A stretch of 64,000 nt of DNA from Thalassia testudinum (Eukaryota; Streptophyta; Magnoliopsida; Alismatales; Hydrocharitaceae): NCBI GenBank assembly GCA_037157565.1, contig JAZHRO010000055.1:37231001-37295000 (forward strand), written 5' to 3'. Below are positions 13,939 to 25,400 of the stretch, piece by piece (position 1 is the first letter of the stretch; each line of letters begins with the position of its first letter). Under the pieces are notes generated by a model. The model was given only the letters and a program-made list of their open reading frames with translations. It did no database searches and was not told the DNA's origin. Made by a program: the position numbers and the translations under genes.

Positions 13939-15082
13939 ATGCCTCGACGAGGAGGTAGCGAGGCAGGCCATGGGCACGGCCGAGGACGAGGTCAGAGGGG
14001 TGGGTGCATTGAGGTCAACGCCTCAGTGGGCCAGCCACTACTCCCAGGCATTTAGGCCCAGAACCTCGCCCAGCTAATACGGGACATCGTGCGAGAGGAG
14101 CTCCACCTGTCGCCACGAACGCCTCTCCCTGGGGCTGCGAAGGGGGAGTCCTCTGTGGGACCACGCGACGGACATGGTGCTCGATGCGGGGGAGGAGATG
14201 GGCTGCCACCGCCCCCACCTTCCTTCGGCACTTCCGAGCATGAGGCTTCTTTACCTGGAGGTGCACCAGCATCTCCACTTCAGCGCCACTTTGAGCTTTT
14301 TGGACAGTTCCGGAAGTTGAAGCCCCCTCCTTCAAGGGGGATGAGGACCCGACCGAGGCGGAGGACTGGCTCGAGCAGATCAAGAAGGTTTCTGACACCC
14401 TTCGCCCCCGATGGAGTGCCGCGTGTCATTTTCCATGTACCAGCTGGAGAGTGCGGCACACAGGTGGTGGAGGGCGGTCAGGGGACAGGAGAGGGACGAG
14501 CCGACCTGGGATCGATTCGTCACCCTCTTCTGTGAGCAGTACTTTCCCCAGACGTGGCAAGACCAGAGGAGTTGGGAGTTCCACACTCTCCGCAAGGGGA
14601 CGATGACCATGAGCGCGTACCGCACGCGTTTGCTGGAGCTGTCTCGCTTCGCAGCGACAGCAGTGGCCACTAAGGAGGAGCGCCTTTAGAGGTTCACCGA
14701 GGGGCTCCGGCCTGCGATTCGGGGGTATGTCAAACCCCTGAAGCTGCTTGCGTTCTCGAGGGTGGTGGAGGCATCTATGACATACAAAGAGACCAACCCG
14801 TCCGCACGAGATACTGACAACGGGTGGAAGAGGCCCTATCAGCCAGACTTCTCGCAGGGCCTACGAGAGAGGAGACACGTGGCACCCGCAGGAGAGCCGT
14901 CACGTTTTGCAGGGCCATCAGTGGCCTTTGGGGGCCCTCGACAAGGGCTAGTTGCTAGTACCGGACCCCCGCCCAGCCGACAGCAGGGACCCACTGAGGG
15001 CAGGAGTCGAGTCCCCCTTTACTACTAGTGTGGCCAACCAGGCCACATCAGGAGGGACTGCCCATCTAGGGCAGGAGGTCAG
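13939..15082 (+). pseudogene. Element A gag (capsid/nucleocapsid), broken
   Basis: Gag would form the virus-like particle and bind element RNA. The chosen ATG follows the primer site and starts MPRRGGSEAGHGHGRGRGQR; a TAG interrupts about 37 codons later. The conserved retrotransposon gag core is visible as YQLESAAHRWWRAVRGQERD and FCEQYFPQTWQDQRSWEFHT (about 14430-14585), then EGLRPAIRGYVKPL. Several frame changes occur, around 14330-14420 among other places. The nucleocapsid zinc knuckle survives at 15018-15057 as CGQPGHIRRDC, but the first cysteine is replaced (TAC) and the preceding Gln codon is TAG. A solo LTR is inserted just after the knuckle; the frame resumes at 17865. It cannot give a full-length protein. 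Confidence 0.9.
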
Positions 15083-17864
15083 TGATGAGAACCTCATCAT
15101 GAACCCTAACTAGCACAATCTAATCCAAATATGTGTGAAAAAGCCCCTACAAAACCTAAAGAGAGGCTTAACTCAGAGAATTATGAGTTAAAGAATAAAA
15201 TAAATCATAAGGGGTAAAACTGCAATTTCACCAATGCAATGTGCAAACAGGGTAATTAAGGGTCTAAACACAGGTCAAACAAGCTTAATAAGGAGGTAAG
15301 TGGGATGATTTGATCTTAAAAAGGTTATAGCAACTTCTAGGAATTAAATGACATTCTGTAATCCTAAAACAAACCCACTTTAATTCACGAGGTTTGAGGC
15401 AGGATAAAAATCAACTAAACCCTCTAAAATTCATATAAAAATATTCCCTAGGGTTTAGAACCTTCAATTTGACCTTTGCAACCTATTTTGACCTAAAATG
15501 AGAACCATGCCCAATTTATGACTTAATTTGGGTTTTTACGTAAATTGACTGGTCAAACATGGTCCAACCTCAAATCAAATTTTACCATTAAAATCCTTAG
15601 GTTCAAATTAGTCTGGTATAAAAATTTATGCCTAAGAAACGACCATCTTCACTGACTTTACAAATTGGTCCTCTTAATTTACTTTTTGACCCTTATCTTT
15701 TGAAACCCTTGCGATTTGCCCCCTATCTTTTCATCGTTCTTTGCAGAACGGTTCCCCCTGCCATTTCTGCGTAGCACCACTCCTCTGGCGACCTTGCGTG
15801 GAGGATGGCGCCGTGCAGGGTAGGGCACCCATCCTTAGGAACAAGCGGGGAGTTCCCTGCGACGTCCTCTGTCGCAGGGACCCTCCCCTGACCTCTGCAA
15901 CCGACCATGCCTCTCGTGCGAACGCACGAAAGGCATGGGTGTCCATTTCCGGCCACACTCCGGCTAGCGCGGCACGTCGTCTCCTCGATCTCCTCCCCTC
16001 GCCAGTGCCTATTTAAGGAGCGGCAAGGTTTGCCATCTCTTTCAAGCTTCTTACTGAGAGAAACCCTACATTTCATCTCTTCCCTCTCCGGTCAGGCAGC
16101 CCGAGCTTTCGACGAACCTCCCTCCTCCTCCTTGTCGCTCTACTGCCCTACCTGCAGTAGAGTCCACTCTGCCCCGTCGTCCCACGCCAGGCCGTACCAG
16201 CTAGCGCCCTCAGATCTCCTCCTCGTTGCTGATAACCCCCTCCTGGGCATCTTCATCCTCAGCTCCGATAGGCACGAGCCGGACGCCTCCCTCTCCCCCT
16301 TCGTCAATTAAGTAGGTAGGAATCTTCCTCTCTCTCTCCCTTACATTTTCCCCTTCCTGATTTACCCTTTTAATCCATCAACTGCCACTTCCAACTCCAT
16401 CTGCTCCATCTCCGATCACCATCGCCGGCAAGGTCATTCCACTTCTACAGACCACCTCACTCCTCGCCGACAAGCCCAAAAGCTCCCCCTCACTCCACTC
16501 AACCATTTCCCCCACTCCATTCACCGCCATTCACCGCCCGACCACCCCCCGAACAAACCCACTTCTGCACACACAGTCTGCCCTAGGCGCACCTCCATAG
16601 GCACATCCGTGCCTCGCCGACCCTTGCACTGCCTTCGCCACCCTCTGGCGAAGCTCCCTACATTATCTGATGCGGCCACGAGGCTGTCCTTGTGTTTTCA
16701 GGTCAGCGCCTCCTCACCACCATTGAAGAGCTGCTGATGCTCCTTCGCAAACAGCTCCAGGACGTTTCCAGCCCAGGCGCGCGCTCCAGGCAGTGCGGGT
16801 TGTTTCTGCAAGCACGCCCAGACTTGCGATTGGGGTTGCGAACGTTCGCTGCTGTCCTAATTGGTAGCTCCTTCTCACCTGCGGGCGCGTAGATTGGAGG
16901 TGGGACTTTAGTCCCACCTCGTAAGTGTGTGGCCTCGCACCCACACTTAAATTAATTTTGTGTATAGGGTTGTTTGCCTTTGATACACAAGGGTCAGGTC
17001 CCTCACCCGCACGCAGCATGCCACGCGCTCGCCCGCGCTCACGCCCCGCAGGTCTGGGCCGAATCCGACTACCCGACCAAGCACTCCTCGCCCACCACCA
17101 CATGCCGGTGGGCCTGGTCCCGGGCACGCAACCCGAACCCGATTACCCGACTCTGGGAGAGCTTTCCTAAAGAGAGATTTAGAGAGAGAGAGATGCGGGG
17201 AAGGGGTAGGGGTAGGTTTTGCACTGATTATTGCGTGTGCACGCATGGAAGAAGGAAAAAGAAGAAGTAGGCGAAGGAAGAAGAAGAGAGGAGGAGCGGT
17301 TGAAGACTTAGCCGCACTGAGCTGAAGAAGAAGAAAGGAAGGAGAGGAGCTGAAGAAGAAGAAAAGAAGCCACAGTGTAGCAAATGCATAGTTAAGTCAT
17401 CTGAGCATCGAGTCAGACGACGGAAGGTCAGCGGCCAAAGCAGAAAGAAGAAGAAAGAAAGAAGAAGCAAAGAAGAAGAAGAAAGGAAGGAGAAAGAAAA
17501 GAAAGAAGAGGAATGGCCAGAGCAGAAGAAGAAAAGAAAAGAAGGAAGAAGAAAGGAAGACTTAGCAGCTGAAGGCAGAAGCTCTGCAGCCGCAAGGAAG
17601 AAAAGAAGAAAAGAGAAGAGAAAGAGATAAGAAGAAGAAGCCAACAAAAGAGAACTTTTGCTCCCTCTCTCGTTATCTCTTAATTTTTGTAAAACCTTAT
17701 ATTATGAATTTATGTTTCTAGAATTATAGTTGCTCCCTAAGTTCGACCTCGGGAAACTTGTCATTCCGAGTAAAAAAATTTTGTATTAATCTGGTAGCTG
17801 TTTTGTCATATACCACAACGAATGTAAATATAAATAACAACAAAGACAAGGCATACAACCAGTA
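15083..17864 (+). mobile_element. Athila-like solo LTR inserted in element A gag
   Basis: Begins TGATGAGAACCTCATCATGA and is flanked by GTCAG on both sides (15078-15082, 17865-17869). Removing one GTCAG restores the continuity of the surrounding gag frame. The first 2 kb correspond to the LTRs of element B in the opposite orientation: the AGGTGGGACTTTAGTCCCAC block at 16899 and the (GAAGAA)n tract at 17240-17640 are both shared. The last 200 bp differ from B and read AAGTTCGACCTCGGGAAAC, as is common at ends of Athila/Tat LTRs. The 3' end by the duplication is ...CCAGTA rather than ...CA, so either the end mutated or the boundary is off by a few bases. No second LTR or primer site is present, so it is a solo LTR. 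Frames inside are not genes. Confidence 0.8.
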
Positions 17865-18298
17865 GTCAGCAGATGCTTCCCACGCCAAGCACTGGAGGGC
17901 GAGCAGGAGGCTGCGGTTTCCAGGCACGAGGAGGAGGATAGCAGTCACGGGGAGGGTACCGGCCAGCAGCTACCTGTCCGACGCAGAGTGTGGCTACTTC
18001 GTCTGCACCTAGGGCTAAGGGGTGTATCAACACCCTGACACATAGGGATGCCAGAGATTTGGGATCAGTGGTGGCAGGTATGGTTTCAGTTTCCGGCAGA
18101 CTCGTTTACACGCTTTTCGATTCCGACGCTACGCACTCGTTTGTCGCTGCCAGTTTTGCGGTTAGTTTGGTTCAGGACTGTATGCTGTTAGAGGATCCGT
18201 TCGTGATCAGAGGTCCGAGTGGTCAGATGTTTGTAGCTGAGGAGGTATACACGGGTTGCGAGGTCAATGTTAGGGACATAGCCTTCCCGCTAACCTGA
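17865..18298 (+). pseudogene. Element A protease region, broken
   Basis: Continuation of gag (Gln/Gly/Arg-rich linker) into the aspartic protease that would cut the polyprotein. The frame at 17990-18298 contains DLGSVVAGMVSVSGRLVYTL followed by FDSDATHSFVA. The family active site is D-S/T-G-A; here the glycine is Asp (GAC at 18125-18127), which should abolish activity. A TGA then ends the frame at 18296-18298. The downstream peptide MEDFGVILGMDWLSAYHAL (18310 onward) is the usual protease-to-RT linker, so the polyprotein is otherwise collinear. Confidence 0.9.
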
Positions 18299-20013
18299 TT
18301 ATGATACAGATGGAGGACTTTGGAGTAATTCTAGGGATGGACTGGCTGTCCGCTTACCACGCCTTGGTGGAATGCTTCGAGAGAAAGATCATCTTCTCCA
18401 TACCATAGTTGCCTTCTTTCAAGTTCCACGGGCAGCCAGTGGACGGAGGCTTCAGGTGCATTTCTGCACTTCGGGCGGCGAGACTTTTGAGCCAGGGGTG
18501 TGAGGGCTTCCTAGCTTGTGTGGCGGCAGAGCCCAACCGTATGGCAGACTTCCAAAGTATCTCAGTGGTCAGAGAGTACCCCGACGTGTTCCCAGACGAG
18601 TTGCCGGGACTACCGCCCGAGCGTGAGATCGAGTTTGAGATCTCACTGGTACTGAGGACCAGCCCCATCTCCACATCACCGTACAGGATAGCACCACTTG
18701 AGCTATGAGAGCTCAAGTCTCAGTTGCAAGATCTTTTGGAGAAGGGCTTTGTGAGGCTCAGTGCGTCTCCCTGGGGAGCCCCAATACTGTTTGTAAAGAA
18801 GAAGGATGGTACCCTACGCCTTTGTGTGGACTACCGATAGCTGAATAGGGTCACCATCAAGAACAGGTATCCGCTGCCGAGGATTGATGACTTGTTTGAC
18901 CAGCTACGAGGTGCCACGATATTCTCCAAGATCAACTTGAGATCTGGATACCGCCAGTTGAGGATCAAGGAGGCAGACGTCTCCAAGATAGCTTTCCGCA
19001 CTCGGTACGGACACTACGAGTTTCTGGTCATGCTGTTTGGGCTGACCAATGCCCCTGTTGCCTTCATGGATTTGATGAACCGGGTGTTTAGACCGTACTT
19101 GGACCAGTTCGTGGTGGTATTCATTGATGATGTGCTCATCTATTCTCGAGATCAGATGCAGCACAGACAGCACTTGTGGATGGTTTTGGACACACTGAGA
19201 CGACGTAGGCTGTACGCCAAATACAGCAAATGCGAGTTCTGGTTGAGGGAGGTGACCTTCTTAGGTTATGTGATCTCCGAGGATGGCTTGGCTGTGGACC
19301 CAGCCAAGGTCGAGGTAGTGCTCAGGTGGGAGAGACCACATACGGTCACTAAGATTCGCAGTTTCTTGTGACTGGCAGGCTACTACAGGCGGTTTATCAG
19401 GGGCTTCTCACAGATTGCACGTCCTATGACACAACTGACCCGGAAGGACGTGCCCTTTACTTGGACAGACGCCTGTGAGGCATGTTTTCAGGAGCTGAAG
19501 CAGAGGTTGACTTCGGCTCCCGTGCTCACCATCCCAAACAGTAGTGGTGGGTTCGTTATGTACACGTACGCCTCTTTGCAGGGGTTAGGGGGTGTGCTCA
19601 TGCAGAGGGGTCACGTTGTCGCTTACACTTCGCGGCAATTGAAACCCCATGAGCATAGCTGCCCTACCCACAACCTGGAGTTGGCAGCTGTCATCTTCGC
19701 CCTGAAGCCCTGGAGGCACTACTTATACGGTGAGACCTTTGAGATTTTCACAGATCACAAGAGCCTCAGATACCTGTTTGATCGGAAGGAGCTCAACATG
19801 AGACAGAGACGTTGGTTGGAGCTCCTAAAGGACTATGACTGCAGCATTTCCTACCACCCGAGAAAGGCCAACGTGGTGCCTGACACGTTGAGCCGGAAGG
19901 CACCCGCATACTTGGCCAGTTTACAGGTGCAGAGTTGGAGCCTCTTGGAGGAGATGGGCAGTTGGCGACCCCTAGAGTTACGGGGGCACTGTGGGGCAGT
20001 AACTGTGATGTGA
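18299..20013 (+). pseudogene. Element A reverse transcriptase and RNase H, broken
   Basis: This would copy the RNA genome and degrade the template strand. Visible in order: EYPDVFPDELPGLPPE, then [67 protein letters not shown] and the catalytic FIDD at 19120-19131, followed by [12 protein letters not shown]. RNase H follows with IFTDHKSLRYLFDRKELNMR and SYHPRKANVVPDTLSRK. Breaks include TGA after LEL (about 18706), TAG after CVDYR (about 18838), TGA after RSFL (about 19369) and others. The first RNase H catalytic Asp in the YTDAS motif is Tyr here (TAC near 19567). Strongly similar to Tekay-type pol. Confidence 0.95.
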
Positions 20014-20016
20014 CAG

Positions 20017-21122
20017 ATGAGGCCTGAGCTGATAGATCGCATCATCACAGGACAGATGTTCGACCCGTACTTGCAGTCCTTGCGTAACCAAGTATTGTCA
20101 GGAGACCCTGGGGACTTCTCTTTTACAGACCAGGTGCTGCGCATGAGGGGACGTTTGTGCATTCCCAGAGACGAGGAGCTGTTGAGAGAGCTCCTAACTG
20201 AGGCACACAGTTCCGGATTCACCATACATCCCGGAAACACAAAGATGTACCATGACTTGAGACACGACCTTTGGTGGAGGGGGATGAAGCGGGATGTGGG
20301 TGAATTTGTACAGCAGTGTTTAGTGTGCCAGCAGGTGAAGGCCGAGCATCAGAGGCCTGCAGGGCCGTTACAGCCACTTCCAGTGCCAGAGTGGAAGTGG
20401 GAGAGCATCACCATGGACTTGGTGGTGGGCTTGCCCGTTACCTAGCAAGGACATGACGCAGTCTGGGTGATCGTTGACAGATTGACGAAGACGGCACGTT
20501 TCTTGCCGATCCGAGTCACCTTGGGACCAGTACAATTGGTAGAGAGGTATATCCGCGATACGTCTACACGAAGTTCTGCAGGAGATCGTATCGAACCGGG
20601 ATACCCGCTTTACGTCCCAGTTTTAGGCTGAGTTTCAGCAGGCCCTGGGGATGCAGTTGAGGTTCAGTACAGCATACCACCCCCAGACGGACGGAGAGTT
20701 TGAGCGCACGATATAGACACTTGAGGACCTTTTGTGTGCTTGTGTACTGGACTGGAGGGGCTCTTGGGAGGAGCACTTGCCCTTGGCGGAGTTTGCATAC
20801 AATAATAGTTATCACTCGAGCATCGACATGGCACCCTACGAGGCTCTGTTCGGACGGAGGTGTACAGCACCCTTGAGTTGGGTTGAGGTGGGGACCAAGT
20901 GGGAGGTTGGCCCCAAGCTGATTCGGTAGAGTCAGGAGGTAGTCGAGCAGATTCACAGGCGACTTCGCACTGTCAGGAGCAGACAGAAGAGCTATGCAGA
21001 TAGGAAATGCAAAGAGGTACATTTGAGGTTGGGGACCACGTCTTCCTTCGCATTTCGCCCATGAAGGGCCTGCAGCGGTTTGGGGTGAGAGGGAAGCTCG
21101 CGTCGAGGTTCGTGGGACCTTT
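20017..21122 (+). pseudogene. Element A integrase, broken
   Basis: This would insert the cDNA into the chromosome. The zinc-binding part is intact (HSSGFTIHPGNTKMYHDL with C-L-V-C after it, about 20205-20335), and the core begins ESITMDLVVGLPVT before a TAG. The core continues with GHDAVWVIVDRLTKTARF. Around 20570 the frame shifts; the second catalytic Asp position (family S-D-R-D) reads S-N-R-D, with AAC at 20594-20596. The Glu region GEFERTI is followed by TAG. Further on LPLAEFAYNNSYHSSIDMAP and YEALFGRRCTAPLSWVEVG are normal for the family. The protein could not work. Confidence 0.92.
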
Positions 21123-21515
21123 GAGGTCCTAGAGCGGGTTGGACCCGTTGCTTACAGGCTTGCCCTTCCTCCCCAACTTTCTGGTGTGCACGACGTGTTC
21201 CACGTGTCCAACCTCAGGAAGTACGTCGCTGATCCCAGTCACGTCCTGAGTCACGAGAGCGTCGAGGTGGGTGACGACCTGACCTACCCCGAGTGGCCAG
21301 TGCAGATTCTCGATAGAGCCATCTGCAGTCTGAGACGGAAGCAAGTACCCCTGGTGAAGGTTTTGTGGAGGAGCCAGCGGTACGAGGAGGCTACTTGGGA
21401 GCCTGAGGCGGCGATGCGAGAGAGGACCTGGAGCTTTTTGAGGGTACGTCTTTTCGGACTGGCTTCGGTCCTCTTTGAGTTTGTTATGCATATATCGTTC
21501 TTTTCCGCACCCTAG
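21123..21515 (+). pseudogene. Element A C-terminal chromodomain
   Basis: The reading frame from 21186 encodes HDVFHVSNLRKYVADPSHVL and then a chromodomain: PVQILDRAICSLRRKQVPLV followed by KVLWRSQRYEEATWEPEA. In chromoviruses this integrase tail is thought to guide insertion to particular chromatin. This part is uninterrupted for about 100 codons, but it lies downstream of many stops and is not expressed on its own as far as can be seen. Confidence 0.9.
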
Positions 21516-21517
21516 TT

Positions 21518-21560
21518 AGCGCAAGTTTCGGGGACGAAACTTCCTTTGAGTTTGTTATGT
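21518..21560 (+). promoter_or_regulatory. Element A polypurine/3'-LTR junction region
   Basis: Contains TTTCGGGGACGAAACTTCC followed by TTTGAGTTTGTTATG directly before the 3' LTR. The same order (TTTTGGGGACAAAACTTCC then TTTAAGTTTGTTAT) occurs on the minus strand of element D beside its 3' LTR at 25401-25445, so this is the conserved plus-strand priming region of the group. CTTTGAGTTTGTTATG is duplicated exactly at 21473-21488. Confidence 0.7.
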
Positions 21561-24393
21561 TGTTAAGACCCTGGCATCAAACGTCTTTTATGACGTCTGG
21601 GAGTTGGTCCAGACGTCTGGAAATTAATTTTTTCGACGTACGATTTCGCATCTGCACGCATGCACGCGCAGACTGAACCGCCGCCCTCTTTTCTTCTCCT
21701 TCTTTCCTCCTTGTCCTGCAGGCATAGCGTTCTTTCTCTCTCTCTCCGCACGACGCCTTCAAATACTCCCCCCTCTCCTCTCCCTCACCATTACTCCACC
21801 GCCTTCTTCTTCTTCTTCCTGTTAGCGTGAGAGTGAGAGGGCGAGGGTAGCAGCTGCTGCCGTGGGTGCGCGGGGAGGAGGAGTTGCAACGAGAGGGAGA
21901 AGGGTTAGAGCGTGAGAGTGTGAGCTCGCCGAAGAAGCCAAGGCCGGCCGGAGGGCACGCAGCGGGAGCGTGGCACTGGGGAGGTGCTGCTGTAGCTCAG
22001 GCAATAGGCGAGCGCGACGTGGCACGGCCGTGCGCAGCAAGCGGAGGGCGAGGAGGTTCTGATTCTATGAAATTTTCCCAGAATCAGATGTCTAGACCTA
22101 CATCCAGACGACGCGGGAGACGTCTGGAGGAAGGTCCAGACGTCTGAAAGGTACGATATTTTCCATTCCTTCTTCTTTCGCGTGTACAGCCATGCAGCCA
22201 TTCCGCCGAAGGGTTCTGCCTCATTTTCGTGTTGAGGACGGTTGCGTACGCATGCAGGTTTCGTTTGGGAAGGCGCAAGGGCATGCCCTCCCACACCGAT
22301 CGGACGTCTGGGCACAGCACCAAACGGCGGAGAGGGTCTCCAGACGTCTGGAGTGATAGTCGGATGTCTGGAACTAAGTCTAGATGGTTCAGCAAGATTC
22401 TAGACGTCTGAAGAACCGTGCAGAAAGAAGGTATGACCTAAACCATTGTTTAAGACGTCTGGAAGATGTTCCAGATGTCTGATTTTGGGCAGACTTGTCG
22501 TTTTTGACCCGTTTAGGGTCCGTTCGAAGTCCGTTTTCCGCATTTCAAGTTTTGTTCTTCTCAGAATTTGTTCCTCTACGTGTTTACAGTATTTGTATCC
22601 TGTTCTGAGTAGTTCCTTGTGTTTTATCCTTGTGTTAGGACCCCGTTCCGTTATGGCTCTAGGGGCTGCGGAGGAGCGCGGGCTTGCCGATTACGCCCCC
22701 AATACTGCCGATTTTGCGGGTAGAGTGGCTCCCTTTAATTGTTTATCAAAAATTATGCACTTGTGAGATAATTAATAGATCCTAGGTTATGACATGAATC
22801 CTAGGACTGGAAAACTAGATTGAATGATAGATCCTAGGGTATGGCATGAATCCTAGGACTAGAAAACTAGATTGAATGATAGATCCTAGGGTATGACATG
22901 AATCCTAGGACTAGAAAACTAGATTGAATGGTAGATCCTAGGGTATGGCATGAATCCTAGGATTGGAAAACTAGATTGAATGATAGATCGTAAGGTGTGG
23001 CATGAATCCTAGGAACAGAAACACCAAAACGAATGTCGTAAATATATAAATTGCAGTCTTGGAAAAGTAGAAAGAAAAATGAAAATTGCCTGTAATTGGA
23101 TAACGATTGCTTATTATGAATGAATATTAGCTGTTGAGAACATGGGCTATATGAAAATAAAGCTGAAATGATGAGACCTAAATTATCTGAGTGAAAGAAA
23201 AATGAGCATGAACCCTACGGGGAATTAGGAGTAGAGCTCCTGAGAAGTGAATGGAATGGAATTGGGGAAGTAAGCTGGCCCTTGAGTACGAGTACCAAGG
23301 AGAGCGAATGTCCCCCCTGTTTAGTGCAGAGCGGAGTTAGCTGCCCCAGGGACCCGGGGTTAGGTCTGGCCACTTTGTACCAACTTTTGGCCCTCGCGTA
23401 CATAGTACCAGGGAGAGCTACTAGTGTAGGGAGAGCACTAGCCACCCCACGGGCCCCGGGGTTCTGCTATTCTTCCTACACCGACTTGTTAGGCCCACTG
23501 GGCAAACCAGGGTAGTCAGGTGAGGGTGTGCGGACTATGAAGGGGCAAGACCCCTGTTTGGTTACTGTGGAGGGGCTGGACCCCTATTACTGAGAGGGCT
23601 CTGCCCTATACTAGTTCCATGCTGTGCTTTGGGGCGTACCCTTTAACGGAAACGACTGACCGCGTGCCAGTACGGGGTAGCTACCCGTGCGTTTATCGCG
23701 CATGCCATAGTCACCGTTACGTCTGTCAGTGACCTTGGGGTGGTTGACTGAGGGTAGGACCACCACAGGGGACTCTCTAGGCCAGGAGAGCACCACGTGC
23801 TACTTCTACTTTTCGGAAAAGACTGTAATCAAGATCGTTCAAACGAGGAACATTCGAGATCAAGAAAAAGATCTGAGGAATAATTCAAGAATGAGTAAAT
23901 GGAAGAATAAAGAAAGAGATTAAAAATAACAGCTACTTGTCCACCTTACTGTTTTTCTTAGCTTTTGGTTGCCACTCTACTCAGCATTTCACTGACGTGT
24001 CACCTTTGGCACCTTTTCAGGACCAGGTGTTGAGCAGCCAGAGCCAGCGGCTGCAGAGGGTGCTGGGCCTAATAAAGCCTAGTAGTTTTACTTGTGTAGT
24101 ACCTACTGTACCTTTTCTTCTGTTGTAGTGAGCATTTTCTGTTACCACTGTACTCTTTTATTGTAAGCATCATGTTTATGTACCTGTTTAATTCTCTACT
24201 GTTGTGGTGGTGTGTACTGTAGTAGTTCTTTTCTTTACTGCTGTACTTTTGTTACTGCTAGTTATATACGTGGTGAATGTGGCTTATTTTACTGCTCTTT
24301 TGGTTACTTACTCGTTGGACGAATGGGTCTTGGGATCAGTTGAGTCGGTCTGATTCTCGTGTCTCGTAGGGATTTGGGAATCGGGTCGTAACA
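21561..24393 (+). repeat. Element A 3' LTR
   Basis: A 2833-bp LTR, collinear with 10894-13752 and ending CGTAACA before the duplicated GGTAG. It keeps more intact GACGTC palindromes than the 5' copy and has the same 52-bp tandem array (starts at 22775, 22827, 22879, 22931 and 22983). Differences between the two LTRs are frequent and mostly C/T or G/A at CpG, pointing to an old, methylated insertion. Confidence 0.95.
22775..23020 (+). repeat. 52-bp tandem repeat in element A 3' LTR
   Basis: Five units (last partial) with the same 52-bp period and paired CCTAGG palindromes as at 12134-12380. Copy number is the same in both LTRs, so the array predates this insertion. Confidence 0.95.
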
Positions 24394-24398
24394 GGTAG

Positions 24399-25400
24399 TC
24401 TCCACACCTGCCTCAAAATCCACGAACGCACTGGGGCAAGACCTGATTCAAATGAACTAATAACAAGGTCGACGACACCTAATCATGTTTTTTATTTTTC
24501 ACTAAGGGTAAAGTACTCAAAAATTAAAATAAATCATGCCAACATGTAGTACACGTCGATATGATTCTAATGGTACCTTGCCAAATTTTAAGGTTGGGAA
24601 GGCCTCGAACTAGATGAAACAATGTGAAGGAGTTCTCGGTTAGACTAGACCAGCCAGTTTATGTGAAATGACCGCGCACGCAGATCATTTATTGCGCCTA
24701 CGCACCCCCTGCCATGTGATTGCCATGTGTCGGCGATCGAACATCAAACTCCCGTGCACGAACTCCTCTCCATGCGAAGGCACTCGTGCGCTGTGCTCTC
24801 CTCGTTGTGACAAGTGTCGCTCATCCGTTGTGTACTACCAAATCTCACGGTGCACGCTAGCCGTTGCCGCTGAGTTTGCAAAAATTGTTGTGGGAAGCCC
24901 GTGCTTTTCAAAATTACGAATAGGTCCCTAACTTTCCAAATTAAGAATTCGTAATTGATTTCCTACTTCTTTCCTCTATCTTTCTCTTGGGTTTTGGAGG
25001 CCTTAAAGGCTAATGATGGCCCAAAGGCCCAAGGGGGTTCTTTTATAGATCCAAACATTGTTGGGATTAGGTTTAGTGGAGTGAAATACCTAAAATACCC
25101 CTAGGGTTGGGTCTACCTTACATATAGGTCCTTTACGACTTGGTTTGGTCATAACCTAAGCTATATACCTCAGAATTATGCGAAACAAGCATTGCCGGAA
25201 AGCTTGCGACAAGAGGAAGCCAACGGTACCATATATGACACCATTTTGATAACATTAGACTAGGGGTTGACTAAAAATATGCATTTCTTAGCATTTTAAG
25301 GAGGTGCTAATACCAGTACCAAACTACAATAGGGTTTTTAGGTTCAAATTGACCCAAACCACTTTGAAATGACTCAAAACCTAGATTTTAGGATGTTACA
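24399..25400 (-). repeat. Element D 3' LTR, second part
   Basis: Continues the LTR cut by element A; it follows the second GGTAG and matches 30753-31799. On the minus strand it begins TGTAACATCC (25391-25400). A TATA-like TATAAAAG lies at 25040-25047 on the minus strand, with the counterpart at 31441-31447. Reading frames such as 24668-24931 also occur at 31071-31331 only because the LTRs are homologous. Confidence 0.9.

Larger units (their letters stand above)
10894..24393 (+). mobile_element. Element A: Tekay/Del-type Ty3/gypsy chromovirus, decayed
   Basis: A complete but inactive LTR retrotransposon. LTRs 10894-13752 and 21561-24393 start TGTTAAGACC and end CGTAACA. The target duplication is GGTAG (10889-10893, 24394-24398). 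Order inside: initiator-Met primer site, gag with zinc knuckle, protease, reverse transcriptase, RNase H, integrase, chromodomain, polypurine region. This gag-PR-RT-RH-INT-CHD order, a chromodomain with the EATWE motif and LTRs near 2.8 kb place it in the Tekay/Del chromoviruses. Many CAG-to-TAG and CGA-to-TGA stops, frameshifts and lost catalytic residues show it cannot make its proteins. It is inserted in the LTR of element D and is itself split by a solo LTR at 15083-17864. Confidence 0.95.

Noticed and set aside
17228..17647. A Phe/Ser/Leu-rich minus-strand frame resembling a membrane protein
   Set aside because: It is the reverse reading of a (GAAGAA)n tract in the solo LTR; similar frames arise from the same tract in both B LTRs (35891-36160, 50974-51246).
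21541..21560. Apparent loss of the polypurine tract of element A, replaced by a duplicated 16-mer
   Set aside because: Element D has the same TTTRAGTTTGTTAT sequence between the GGGGAC box and the LTR, so this is the normal arrangement of the group and not damage.
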